Assembly (NCBI GenBank): GCA_937949785.1
Contig: CALEDH010000002.1
Location: forward strand, 1-58,869
Length of the DNA: 58,869 nt
Origin: an uncultured Sulfolobales archaeon
GTDB lineage: Archaea > Thermoproteota > Thermoprotei_A > Sulfolobales > NBVN01
Reading direction: 5' to 3'
This document shows, piece after piece, positions 26,888-36,068 of the stretch. The notes below the pieces were generated by a model. The model saw nothing but the letters and a program-made list of their open reading frames with translations. It had not been told where the DNA came from and ran no database searches. Numbering within the stretch: position 1 is the stretch's first letter; every line of letters begins with the position of its first letter. A program made the translations under genes and the position numbers.

Positions 26888-28171
26888 TCATATCGTTAGA
26901 TATAGGAATGGAAGATATACGAGGATATTTACAGCTGTCACTATACTCCCTACCTTAACGAATTCCTTAAAGGTTACTGTGACGCTGAATCTGCTTTCTA
27001 AAGCCTCTAGTACTATTATGTTAGACGCTGCTCCGAGGATGGTGAGATTACCAGCCACAGTTGATGTCACAGCTAAAGTCAACCAGGCCGAAGTATCGCT
27101 ACCTGTAAAACCTAGGCTTTCTAGATGGTGGATGTATAACCCCACGAATGGAACATTGCTTACCAGTTGACTTACAGTGATAGAGGTCAGAGTTATGCCG
27201 ATGATGACTAGGAGCTTATCATTTATATCTGGTAGGAAGAGTTGGAATATAAGCTCTATGTTACCGCTCCTCCATATCCCAGCCGTGGTTATGAACATCG
27301 TTATGAAGAATATTATGGTACCCCAGTCTACGTTTGAAAGGACCTTCCTTGGGTTAGATGTCAGGGGGTAGAGACCAGCTGAGATTACGAATGGAATGAA
27401 ACCTCTTTCTCTTATATGGGGGTATCCATATAACTCTAGCACGTCGTTTATAATCAACGTAGTAACTGTTAGCACTAAGCCGAGGGCCCCCAGTACGGCA
27501 TCTCTCTTATCCTTTATCGCCTCATGCGGTATTAGGTTTATGCTCACCTCAGCGTCAACTACCTTGTAATACTTCTTTACGACTAGAGTCGTTAAGAGTA
27601 GGTTTATCATAGTTGGGACGAACAGCTTAGCTATGAAATGTATAAACGGGGCAGGCATTCCTGAGTCTATCGCTATTAAGACGTTTTGAGGGTTTCCAAT
27701 AGGGGTCATCGCCGAGCCTATGGTTAACGAGAACATCAGCAAGACAGCTATGACTTTGAGGTTGGTTCCAGTAGCTCTACTTATTAGAAGGGCTATTGGC
27801 GGACCCATTAGAGCTACAGTATCGTTAACGGTGACTGCAGCAAGTAAGCCGAAGAGGTAGGCGGAGGCGATGAGGACCATAGTCCTACTCTTAAACCTCC
27901 CCATAAACCAATACGATATGGCATCTAATAACCCGGAAACATCCATCAGACCTACAATGCTGAACATGCCTATGAGGAACAGAACGACGTTCACATCTAT
28001 GACATTTCCCAACTCATCTATACTGACGAGGCCGCTTACGATAACTACGAAAGAAGAAAACGCCATCAAACTCCATATAGGTATGGTCGGCTTTCTACTC
28101 CTCAATATAAGAGCTGCTATGAGGTATATCATGACGAACAAGCCTACAGCCGACCGATAATCTACCAACAT
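26888..28171 (-). CDS. ArsB/NhaD-type ion transporter
   Basis: About 427 residues from the ATG at 28171, which follows GGAGGTG; an ATG 12 nt upstream is possible. Roughly 11-12 helices. Conserved IT-superfamily features: VNVVLFLIGMFSIVGLMDVSGLLD, then VTVNDTVALMGPPIALLI and GSAMTPIGNPQNVLIAIDSG, with a repeat near the C-terminus (NVPFVGLYI, TVAGNLTILGAASNIIVLE). It may extrude arsenite or exchange Na+/H+ or carry a dicarboxylate; without ars genes nearby the substrate is open. Confidence 0.82.
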   Translation of the reverse strand: MLVDYRSAVGLFVMIYLIAALILRSRKPTIPIWSLMAFSSFVVIVSGLVSIDELGNVIDVNVVLFLIGMFSIVGLMDVSGLLDAISYWFMGRFKSRTMVLIASAYLFGLLAAVTVNDTVALMGPPIALLISRATGTNLKVIAVLLMFSLTIGSAMTPIGNPQNVLIAIDSGMPAPFIHFIAKLFVPTMINLLLTTLVVKKYYKVVDAEVSINLIPHEAIKDKRDAVLGALGLVLTVTTLIINDVLELYGYPHIRERGFIPFVISAGLYPLTSNPRKVLSNVDWGTIIFFITMFITTAGIWRSGNIELIFQLFLPDINDKLLVIIGITLTSITVSQLVSNVPFVGLYIHHLESLGFTGSDTSAWLTLAVTSTVAGNLTILGAASNIIVLEALESRFSVTVTFKEFVKVGSIVTAVNILVYLPFLYLTI

Positions 28172-28383
28172 AGCCACCTCCATACCCTACTTTCAAGATC
28201 GCTCTTAAGTTATGGATTAAATATAATAGTACACTTAATTATGGTAGGAAGGTTAATATTACTTAATTTCAACTACATCTTCTTACTAAGGGTAACGAGA
28301 CCAGATCTCTTAATGATTATGGCTAAGTTACTATACCTATTACTCTTCAGGTTAGACAAGCTAGAACTTAAAATATTAAATGC

Positions 28384-29700
28384 TTAGACGGGGACTTTCG
28401 ATATGTCACTGAATTCATCAGCATAGCTAGTAGGAGGTTCATTATGATTTGTTAAAACTTTTATATTTTTAAGGTATTCCTCATATTCTGAGTAGTTTTT
28501 AACACTTTTTGGATTGTTTATGGGGTATGGGAGTGTTTCAACTACGGTTTTTATGATTTCATGTACGAGATATCTGCCCTTATCTGTAACGTTAAAGCCT
28601 TTAGCATATCCAGTCATTCTCAGGATTTGAAGTACCATCTTTATATTTAGGGGTAATTTACTAAATATCGGTGGGTCTAATTGTAGCCTGTAGAGTCCAT
28701 AAGCGAAGGTCCGCCAGCTTTTAGCACTCTTATCAAGTTCTGTGTAAAATGCTAACCTCTTATCGTCTTGGAGTGTGTAGAGGTAGAGTTCGATTGGTGG
28801 GTTTACTGTCTGGATATTTCCGCATAGACTGAAAGCTGCTGGTCCTAAGCCGAAGTAGTCGGATACTAACTCATCTTTTGCTGAATCATATATGCGGTGA
28901 CCTTTAGCAAATACCCACACACTATCACGTCTATACCCATACTCCTTCAGAATCTCCCACACACTTTCAATTATTTTGAACATTGTTTTAGAATTCATTC
29001 CTGGTTCAGCTATGACCCCTGGAATTAGGATATAAGGATAAATAGTGATCTGATCTGGGCTGATGTTTGCTAATATCTCTACATCTCTTAAACATCCCTC
29101 AAAGCTCTGCCCAGGTAATCCCACCATTAAGTCAACGTTAACTGAGATTCCAAGCTTCTGAGCTCCATCTACTACCCTTTCTACTAATTGTTCATTAGCT
29201 CTAGCTCTCCTCACAGCCTTAAGGGTATCAGACTGAAACGTTTCAACCCCCATACTTATCTTAGTTACTCCTACATCCCCTATCTTCTCAAGATATTCTA
29301 ATGTAAACTCAAACGGATTCCCCTCCATCCCAACATCTTTAAGTTCTATGAATTCCCTAAAACGTGTTAAGATATCACAGATTTCCTCAGCTTTTAGTAA
29401 GTTTGGTGTCCCACCTCCAATGTAAAGCCAGCGTGCATTTCCTCTTAATCCACGTAGCTTAACCTCACGTTTAACACTATCTACGTACTTCCTCTTCAGT
29501 ATTTCATCAAAGCGGACTTTGTAGAACGGGCAGTAAAGGCAAAACATCCTACAGAAAGGTACATGTAGGTATAAACCAAATCCCTTCAGCTCTTCAACAC
29601 CTAGTTCTTGCCAGCTTAAAGGTTTAAATGTGAAACTAATTTTTGAGAAACTTCTGGAAAGCATATACTTCGCTATAGCTGGGATCAAATAGTACACCAA
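28384..29700 (-). CDS. Radical SAM protein, HemN/HemW-like
   Basis: 438 residues. The cluster-binding CRMFCLYC (C50, C54, C57) follows GFGLYLHVPF, and YIGGGTPN (about 93-100) is the family's second signature. KISMGVETFQ and NVDLMVGLPGQSFEGCLRD also match. Related to oxygen-independent coproporphyrinogen oxidases and HemW heme chaperones; archaea without the HemN pathway often carry such relatives with unknown roles. The C-terminal winged-helix part is shortened and divergent. It is the last of three same-strand genes with the COG2522 regulator and the DUF438 protein. Confidence 0.8.
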   Translation of the reverse strand: MVYYLIPAIAKYMLSRSFSKISFTFKPLSWQELGVEELKGFGLYLHVPFCRMFCLYCPFYKVRFDEILKRKYVDSVKREVKLRGLRGNARWLYIGGGTPNLLKAEEICDILTRFREFIELKDVGMEGNPFEFTLEYLEKIGDVGVTKISMGVETFQSDTLKAVRRARANEQLVERVVDGAQKLGISVNVDLMVGLPGQSFEGCLRDVEILANISPDQITIYPYILIPGVIAEPGMNSKTMFKIIESVWEILKEYGYRRDSVWVFAKGHRIYDSAKDELVSDYFGLGPAAFSLCGNIQTVNPPIELYLYTLQDDKRLAFYTELDKSAKSWRTFAYGLYRLQLDPPIFSKLPLNIKMVLQILRMTGYAKGFNVTDKGRYLVHEIIKTVVETLPYPINNPKSVKNYSEYEEYLKNIKVLTNHNEPPTSYADEFSDISKVPV

Positions 29701-29741
29701 ATTTAGTATAAAGGTGCACCACCATAAAAAGTTTACTGACT

Positions 29742-29772
29742 TACCTTCCTGAAAAACGAAGATAGGAAGGTA
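29742..29772. repeat. Inverted repeat between the radical SAM gene and the HTH gene
   Basis: Perfect 9-bp arms taccttcct (29742-29750) and aggaaggta (29764-29772) with a 13-nt A-rich loop, in the 118-nt gap between two minus-strand genes. Could be an attenuator/terminator of the upstream regulator gene or an operator in the promoter of the radical SAM gene. Confidence 0.45.
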
Positions 29773-29818
29773 GTTGTGAGGGGTTGTGTTAGTAAGTAAT
29801 GGTGGTTGGCTGTGAGAC

Positions 29819-30160
29819 TTAGCTTGGCCTTGAAAATAATTCAGGGCATATATGACATGTCATAAGATTTACTTCTGGTTCAAGTTTCTGGTGGAAGTTG
29901 CAGAAGTACCTCTTGCTTAATGCGTTGAGAGTTATCTTGAGTAGTCTTATTTCTACATCGCGTTGGCTTAAGTCTTTGTAGGCAATCTCTTCAGCCAGTT
30001 TACTCATATCATTTATTAGCTCTGAGTTTTTAGGTATCTCTATCATCGCCCCTCTCTCATGGTATAAGTACCTGGATACCGCTGATGGTGATATTCCTAG
30101 CTTCCTAGCTACCTCTATCCTGCTTAGTTTTAACTCTTCATGCATTATCTCGGTAAGCAC
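29819..30160 (-). CDS. COG2522-type HTH regulator with C-terminal Cys/His cluster
   Basis: 113 residues from GTG 30160. An XRE-like helix-turn-helix, LSRIEVARKLGISPSAVSRYLYHERGA, is at about 12-38, and the C-terminus has CNFHQKLEPEVNLMTCHICPELF, whose three Cys and two His could hold iron-sulfur or zinc. The open frame continues upstream to 30229 (FELGYRYILPSLKR), and that stretch matches the conserved N-terminus of this family, yet contains no ATG/GTG/TTG. ACG at 30214, 7 nt after AGGTGG, is one candidate start. It follows the DUF438 gene with little spacing. Confidence 0.78.
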   Translation of the reverse strand: MLTEIMHEELKLSRIEVARKLGISPSAVSRYLYHERGAMIEIPKNSELINDMSKLAEEIAYKDLSQRDVEIRLLKITLNALSKRYFCNFHQKLEPEVNLMTCHICPELFSRPS

Positions 30161-30229
30161 CCTCTTAAGTGATGGGAGTATGTATCTATAACCTAACTCG
30201 AAGATTGATGGCGTCTTTAAACCACCTAA

Positions 30230-31540
30230 TTAAAGAGTCATTATCTTCTTCATCACTTCCTCCGGCTTCTTAAGGACTTCGGTGAGGTCCTCAACCACTT
30301 CTAAGGTCCCTAAATACCTCCCATCACTACCTTTAACTGAGGTTACAACAACCCTCACCACTCTATCACCGATTTTAGTCCAGAACTCCTTGAAGTCGCT
30401 TTCACCGCTTTTCAGCTTATCTACAACAACCTTAACCACTTCCTCAAGCCTTGGTGAGTGGCAGTAAAGCAGTCTACGTCCTAAGATAGTCTTAGCCCTA
30501 GTAAATAAGTACGTATGTTTACTCTCACTGAAGAATTTAATCCTATCGTTACTATCAGCGTAGGTGATTTCTAGGGGGAGGGCTTTAAATACGGCCTCAA
30601 CCTCCTCCTTACTTAGAAATCCAGTACTTAACTCGATATCTTCAGACCTCCTAATATTGTAGGCATCTACTTCTAACCTCCTAAGCGCTAACTCCCTGAA
30701 CTCAGGTGGTAGTGCTCTTAACTGCTCCTCACTTAACTCAGGAACTATTTCGTAGGGCATTAATGGCTTAGCATTCGACTCCCAACTATCTTTTATGGGG
30801 ACTATATAACCTATCTCCTCAGCCATCTCCTTAATAGCTACCCACTCACCTTCTGTGAGGAGGACCTTCACTGCAGGAAATAATATTTTATTCTCCCTGA
30901 AGACTAACTCGCTAATCTCATTAGATATTTCAAGGGCCTTACCTGCAACCTTCTCTACTAACTTCCGATCGCTTACTGCGTTCTCAACAAGCTTTCTAAG
31001 CTCTCTAAGCTTAACAATGACTTGGTCTTCACGGCCCCATAGAACTCTAGGCACAGCCACTATACCCCTCCTCTCTAAATACGGGAATATAAGCATTTGT
31101 AGCTTCATATAATGCTTTCTCAACCCCCTAACTTCCTCAATAACCCTTAAGAACTCATCATAATACTTACTGAACTCCTCACCAGAAGACCTAAGGATCG
31201 CGTTGGCGTAGAGTCCTAAGGCCTCACCCCACTTAAGTACTACCTCGTTCTCTCTCATTAAGAGGTTTAACGGATGGCCTTCAGGAACACCATCTAACAC
31301 CCTGCCTGCAAGGTAATCTCTAAAGAGTTTAACATGTAGGTCGCATAGCTTAAGTATATCACCTATCTGAATTCCTTCACTAACTAACCTTTGCTCGATC
31401 AGTACGATTTCAAACGGGGATACCTGAGATAGTAGGTCTTTAAATTCCTTGCTTAGCTCTTCAGGCCTAACACCCTCATGTATCTTCTTAAGTAGTGATT
31501 TGACTAGCTCAACCTTTACATTCACATCAATATTTGACAC
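30230..31540 (-). CDS. DUF438 / hemerythrin-like / PAS protein
   Basis: 436 residues. The N-terminal DUF438 (about 5-75) is followed by a His-rich four-helix hemerythrin-like region (LCDLHVKLFRDYL, GLRKHYMKLQMLIFPYLERRG and RENKILFPAVKVLLTEGEW), then a C-terminal PAS-like domain (about 315-425; FFSESKHTYLFTRAKTILGRRLLYCHSP, DRVVRVVVTSVKGSDGRYLGTLEVVEDLT). Such proteins are thought to bind a di-iron centre or heme and sense O2/NO; role not proven. No signal peptide, so cytosolic. It heads a run of minus-strand genes that includes an HTH protein and a HemW-like enzyme. Confidence 0.8.
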   Translation of the reverse strand: MSNIDVNVKVELVKSLLKKIHEGVRPEELSKEFKDLLSQVSPFEIVLIEQRLVSEGIQIGDILKLCDLHVKLFRDYLAGRVLDGVPEGHPLNLLMRENEVVLKWGEALGLYANAILRSSGEEFSKYYDEFLRVIEEVRGLRKHYMKLQMLIFPYLERRGIVAVPRVLWGREDQVIVKLRELRKLVENAVSDRKLVEKVAGKALEISNEISELVFRENKILFPAVKVLLTEGEWVAIKEMAEEIGYIVPIKDSWESNAKPLMPYEIVPELSEEQLRALPPEFRELALRRLEVDAYNIRRSEDIELSTGFLSKEEVEAVFKALPLEITYADSNDRIKFFSESKHTYLFTRAKTILGRRLLYCHSPRLEEVVKVVVDKLKSGESDFKEFWTKIGDRVVRVVVTSVKGSDGRYLGTLEVVEDLTEVLKKPEEVMKKIMTL

Positions 31541-31643
31541 ATGTCACACCAAGAAATAACTGACTTCACAGTTTTTAAACTTTACCTCAAGAAAGCTAGT
31601 AGGGAAATCAAGTAATCCGCAAAATAACACTGAATTAAGAGTT

Positions 31644-32360
31644 CTAATGGTTAAGCTTTATAGGTAGGTCAGCATTTACAAGTACTACCCACCAATCGTC
31701 GGTAAGGTAGAGACTTATAGCTCTAAACTCAACACCTCTCTCGGACGAGTACTTCAAAACATCTATTATTTCAGGGTCTCCAACCCGGTATGGCTTAAAT
31801 GCTGTTACATTAGGTATAGATGCTATGAAGACTACTATGGGTTTATAGTTCTCGACGTGGTTAGCTAGGACGCTGATCTGCTTCCTACCTCTTACAGTAG
31901 GGCAGTCTGGGTAGGAGGCGTAGCTACCATCAACTCTTAAGACAGCGCTCTTCAACTCCACCAATCTGATATCTTCAACGCACTTCAAAGCATAATCTAT
32001 AATCTCACCTCCTAATCTAAAGTTCCTCTTATAGACCTCACAGCTCGGGGGTAACCAAGGTATGTAGTTATTATTAAGTAGGTATTCGAAAACCTTACTC
32101 TGCGTGACAGTATCTACGACCGCATAACCACCTATATCCTCAACTGCTATTAATCTATACCTAAGCTTAGGCCCATCTATAGCAGTACATAAACATTCCC
32201 TACCGGGGGTTACGTGATCTACTAGCCTCCCAGTATTGGTTAGATGTGCTAGGCTAAGACCGCCGCCTACATCAATTACAACGACAAAACGATTTAACCT
32301 ACTAACAATAGAACACCTAATTAGACCCTTCAACTCAAATAATCTAATCAAGATTAACAC
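31644..32360 (-). CDS. sfsA: SfsA family protein
   Basis: 238 residues. SfsA features: RFVVVIDVGGGLSLAHLTNTGRL near the N-terminus (OB-like fold), then VELKSAVLRVDGSYASYPDCPTVRGRKQISVLAN, a nuclease-like core with acidic residues and Lys, and a closing domain. The bacterial namesake affects maltose metabolism and binds nucleic acid, but the archaeal role is unknown. An inner TTG or ATT-TTG start giving LIRLFELKGLI is also possible. Confidence 0.85.
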   Translation of the reverse strand: MLILIRLFELKGLIRCSIVSRLNRFVVVIDVGGGLSLAHLTNTGRLVDHVTPGRECLCTAIDGPKLRYRLIAVEDIGGYAVVDTVTQSKVFEYLLNNNYIPWLPPSCEVYKRNFRLGGEIIDYALKCVEDIRLVELKSAVLRVDGSYASYPDCPTVRGRKQISVLANHVENYKPIVVFIASIPNVTAFKPYRVGDPEIIDVLKYSSERGVEFRAISLYLTDDWWVVLVNADLPIKLNH

Positions 32361-32605
32361 CGTAGGTAGTGTTGTTATGCAGTCCTCACACGATTAGTTT
32401 TACATACTCACTTATTTTAATACGTGGTATAGCTTAAGTTATGAGTACATATAGTAGTAGGAGAGTTGGAGGGATGTAACTTAAACCCCTTAATACGTCC
32501 TTCACCGCTGGCAGTGAGAGCTGTCTAGAAGTCTTCATGACCGAGTTAGGTGGGTAACTAGAAATCGTCGGATAGTAGTTCATAGCTCTACTTCAGAAAA
32601 AGTGG

Positions 32606-33736
32606 TTAGGTAAGCGCTATCCATACACCTACAACTATTAATACTAGTCCAGCAATTAGTGATAATTTAATGTTATGTTTTAATATTACTTCCTGAACTG
32701 TCTTATACTTCATGGTATTCCATATTATTAAGGATATTATGAGTAGTGGTGCTACGAAGATCACGTTGTAGGTTGCTAGGAGTAGGTATGGCATCGGTGT
32801 ACTGTATTTTGAGGCTATACCTACGAACACTACGTATGGTCCGGCTGAGCATGGAAGTAATGTAAATGTGAGTAGTAGGCCTAATGCGAATGAGATCGTT
32901 GTTGAGGTAGACGCCCTACTAATTAAGCCTAGAACGCTTTTCTTAGCAATCACTCTAGATCTACCCTTAATACCTGATATACATATCCATAAACCGAAAG
33001 CTATGGCTATTAGGCTAAGTAACTCCTTAGGAAATCCCCTTACAACGGTCATAAGGCCTAACCCTAATACGTAATAACCTATGAAGATAGCTAGTATGAA
33101 TGAGGTGCCGACGGCGATGACCCTACCCCTACGGCCCAGGGCTAGTGATGCAGCTATTAAGAGGAGTGTGTATATGAATATTACACACGGGTTAACACTA
33201 TCGCTTAAAGCCAGCACAGCTAATAACGTTAACACCTGATGTAGGGGTAGTAAGGCTGTTACGTTACCTAACCTCACGCCGTAATACTCGGGAACCATAA
33301 CCATAGAAAACATACTTAAATTACTAACCGTAATATGTCCAGCTAACTCAGACCCGAAGTAGAGGGGAACATCGTTAGACTCAGGCAACTTAAGTAGGGA
33401 ATCCCAAAACGACTTACTACTAACCTCACCGAATACTACAGCCCTAACACTACCATCAACAACTACGAAGGTTAACGGTATTGAAGGACGTAGCCCGAGA
33501 TCTGCGCAGAAGTTGATGAATCTCTCTACACAACTACTATTCCCCTCAAAACCGCAGAAATACACATTCGACGGCCCGTACCAGGAATTAAGGTAGTTCT
33601 TTAAAGCAGTGCAGTGAGGGCAGCCATCACTTCCGTATATGTAGAATACGTAATTAGATGCGCTGTACATGGTGATGGAGGAGAGTAGCATCATTAAGAT
33701 GAACGCTAAGAAGGCTAGACCCCTCAACCTAAACAT
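32606..33736 (-). CDS. Exported thioredoxin domain fused to a CcdA-type membrane domain
   Basis: 376 residues. An N-terminal signal/anchor helix (5-26) is followed by an extracytoplasmic thioredoxin-like domain with GSDGCPHC (C39, C42) and cis-Pro region SIPLTFVVVDG, then six helices of the DsbD/CcdA type. The two membrane cysteines, C184 in SVNPCVIF and C296 in LLPCSAGP, are in the expected places. It should pass reducing equivalents from cytosolic thioredoxin to the outside for protein disulfide or heme-protein maturation. The fused order Trx-CcdA is unusual relative to DsbD, where the thioredoxin domain is C-terminal. Confidence 0.85.
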   Translation of the reverse strand: MFRLRGLAFLAFILMMLLSSITMYSASNYVFYIYGSDGCPHCTALKNYLNSWYGPSNVYFCGFEGNSSCVERFINFCADLGLRPSIPLTFVVVDGSVRAVVFGEVSSKSFWDSLLKLPESNDVPLYFGSELAGHITVSNLSMFSMVMVPEYYGVRLGNVTALLPLHQVLTLLAVLALSDSVNPCVIFIYTLLLIAASLALGRRGRVIAVGTSFILAIFIGYYVLGLGLMTVVRGFPKELLSLIAIAFGLWICISGIKGRSRVIAKKSVLGLISRASTSTTISFALGLLLTFTLLPCSAGPYVVFVGIASKYSTPMPYLLLATYNVIFVAPLLIISLIIWNTMKYKTVQEVILKHNIKLSLIAGLVLIVVGVWIALT

Positions 33737-34029
33737 CTCACCACCAGAAGTAACTTTAAATGCGGATTAATATATGATGTTATTACAAAAACTAAGAGCT
33801 GTTAATACGTAGAAATAGCGACGTAGTTAAGTCGGTGGTTAAGGGTAGGTTATGGTCGTCAAAACATTAGGCGTAGACACCTCAAAACCCTCTCAGAGGT
33901 CTTAGGTACGTTGAGGACATCATCAACTATCAGAAGGGTTCTGAGCTACGTAGTCATAAGCTATGGGATGGGATACCGTACGTTGTACCCACCGCGACCT
34001 CCGTATGACGGCCACCACCTTTAAAACTT
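33737..34029. other. 293-nt gene-free spacer with motif copy C
   Basis: No gene recognised. It contains the promoter region of the Trx-CcdA gene at its left end and the dispersed motif at 33937-33955. Confidence 0.5.
33937..33955 (+). repeat. Dispersed intergenic motif, copy C
   Basis: ggttctgagctacgtagtc; identical to copy A over 15 of the first 16 bases and containing the self-complementary ctacgtag. Confidence 0.5.
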
Positions 34030-34557
34030 TTAATCAGCACCAGTCTGCAGTTGTGTGGGATCGCTGGATATCCTCACACTTTCTTCGTAGTTCTTAATGA
34101 GTTGACGTAGTCGGGTTGATAGCGTTTTTAATTTCATGTTTAAGTCGCTGAGACGTTCTGAGATCCTACCACTCATTTCTAACTCGGACACCATCCTACC
34201 TATCTTATTGCTGAAAGGTTCTACTTCCTCATCAAGTATTGACTTCTGCTTAAGTAGTAGTATTTCAGGTAGATCGACTTTAGACATGTAAATATGCCTC
34301 CGACCTCTCTTAACCTTACTCACTAAGCTCATCTTATCTAAGATGTTTAGACATGATGATATGGTTGATTTAGTATATTTTGTAAGCGTTACTACGTCTT
34401 TAAATGAGACCTCGATCTGAAGTAGTATTAATATGCTTAATATTAGGCTGCATGAGTGCGGTAGGTTGAGGTACTTCAAAATGTTTTGGATCATGTTGAT
34501 TAAGGGGTCCATCTCCTGCTGCAGTTTTAGATATTCCTCTATGGTCATTACCCTCAC
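34030..34557 (-). CDS. Winged-helix regulator with C-terminal coiled coil
   Basis: 175 residues. A MarR/TrmB-like winged helix is visible at about 45-105 (SFKDVVTLTKYTKSTISSCLNILDKMSLVSKVKRGRRHIYM), followed by a long amphipathic helical region (about 110-165) suitable for dimerisation. Its start overlaps the radical SAM gene stop by 4 nt, so it is the last gene of the three-gene operon. It may bind the GTTCTGA palindromes in front of the operon (inference). Confidence 0.72.
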   Translation of the reverse strand: MRVMTIEEYLKLQQEMDPLINMIQNILKYLNLPHSCSLILSILILLQIEVSFKDVVTLTKYTKSTISSCLNILDKMSLVSKVKRGRRHIYMSKVDLPEILLLKQKSILDEEVEPFSNKIGRMVSELEMSGRISERLSDLNMKLKTLSTRLRQLIKNYEESVRISSDPTQLQTGAD

Positions 34558-36068
34558 CTAGCTATCATAGTAGCTATTGTCGGCACTACTTTACCTATAC
34601 GCCATTTTATGTATGACATAAATAACTTAAGTAGTAATCTAGCTGGTTTTAGATGCTGTTCCTTCATGTAGTACCTTTCTAAGATATCCTCAGCCCAGTA
34701 AAGTGTGTGGTTCAGTACTTTAAGCATGAGGTCAACGTGTTCTGAGGTTACGTAGTTCTTATCAAACCAATCTCTATTTCTTAAAGCGCCCATCGGGACG
34801 AAGAACATAGGTACTATCACACTCCTATACGGCTTCAACCTATCTATTAACTCAGCGGTTTTAACTACGTCATCTCCCCTCTCACCTGGGAGCCCTACGA
34901 TTAAAGTAGCTGCGGGGATTACGTTATTCTCATGCATTATGCTGAACGCGTCTTCAACTACTTCAGGCCACATATCAGGTGGATATGGTGCTGCTTTAGC
35001 CGGCATAATAGTCCTAGCAAGCCTTGGAGAACCTGTCTCAATACCTACCTCAACACCTATAAATTCTTGGTAATCACTTAGTACGTATTCACTCATTAAC
35101 TTAGAGATTAACTTGAAGTTATCTTCAGAATACTTAACTGATGCTAGGCTGGTATGTGACCAGGCGATGGAACCCTTAACCATCTTCCTAGCAAGTTCAT
35201 GTAGTTTAATTACTGGGTCTGGCTTAGGTTTAACACCGTAACCTCCGTAGAGCAGCACGTCCTCACCATGTAATATTACGTTTGAATTACCTGACCTTAA
35301 GTTGACCTCTATCTCCTCCTTAACGGTGTCTAGCGGTATGAATCTAAGAGGTCTTAAAGTAACTGAGCAGAACTTACATCCTCTAGGACATCCCCTCATA
35401 ACTTCGATTAAACCGTTGATGCTAGCCCCCTTAATCACAGGGATTTCACTTAGCGATGGCGTATCATTAGGTCCTACTAACACGTAGTCAGGTAGTTCCT
35501 CACCGTCTAGCGCCTTCCTAACTATGTCGGCTATTACCCTCTCAACCTCACCTTCTACTACCATATCAACACCGCATTCCTTCCAGAATTTAAGTTCCCA
35601 TAACCACTGCCAAGCAGCAGGACCTCCTACGATTATCTTAGCACCCCTCCTCTTAGCCTCCACCACAGCATCACTCCTCATAAACTTCATGAAGCTCAGC
35701 CTATTAATGGGTTCTCTACCGGTTATGAGCCACCACTCATTACTCGGAGGTCCGTAGGCGAAGAAGTCATGATGCCCGATCATTAAGACCTTAACACTGC
35801 TTACATATCTGCTTAAGTAGTCGGGGTCTATGATCGCAGCTTTAAATCCCTCATCAATGAGTTTAGCCTCAACCTTCCTCAAACCGTAGGGTGCTTCAAT
35901 GGGCTTACCTTCATAATCAACCTTAACTTTAGGTGCTGCTAGCCACATATAAACCTTCTCAGGAAGACCTACTGCAGGACCTGTAGTTAGGAATCCTAGG
36001 AACTCCTTACCGTGGTGGTTACTCATCATAGTCCTATCAGTAGTTATTACGACTTCATAGTCAGGCAT
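34554..36068 (-). CDS. B12-binding/radical SAM protein
   Basis: 504 residues. The N-terminal 200 residues contain a Rossmann-like cobalamin-domain pattern (VLMIGHHDFF, AKIIVGGPAAW, VDMVVEGEVERVI), then the radical SAM core with CPRGCKFC (C227, C231, C234), and a C-terminal barrel part with GVEVGIETGSPRLA and ATLIVGLPGERGDD. COG1032-type enzymes methylate or rearrange unactivated carbon or phosphorus centres; the substrate is unknown. It overlaps both flanking genes and is therefore coupled to a small alpha/beta protein and an HTH protein. Confidence 0.82.
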   Translation of the reverse strand: MPDYEVVITTDRTMMSNHHGKEFLGFLTTGPAVGLPEKVYMWLAAPKVKVDYEGKPIEAPYGLRKVEAKLIDEGFKAAIIDPDYLSRYVSSVKVLMIGHHDFFAYGPPSNEWWLITGREPINRLSFMKFMRSDAVVEAKRRGAKIIVGGPAAWQWLWELKFWKECGVDMVVEGEVERVIADIVRKALDGEELPDYVLVGPNDTPSLSEIPVIKGASINGLIEVMRGCPRGCKFCSVTLRPLRFIPLDTVKEEIEVNLRSGNSNVILHGEDVLLYGGYGVKPKPDPVIKLHELARKMVKGSIAWSHTSLASVKYSEDNFKLISKLMSEYVLSDYQEFIGVEVGIETGSPRLARTIMPAKAAPYPPDMWPEVVEDAFSIMHENNVIPAATLIVGLPGERGDDVVKTAELIDRLKPYRSVIVPMFFVPMGALRNRDWFDKNYVTSEHVDLMLKVLNHTLYWAEDILERYYMKEQHLKPARLLLKLFMSYIKWRIGKVVPTIATMIAR

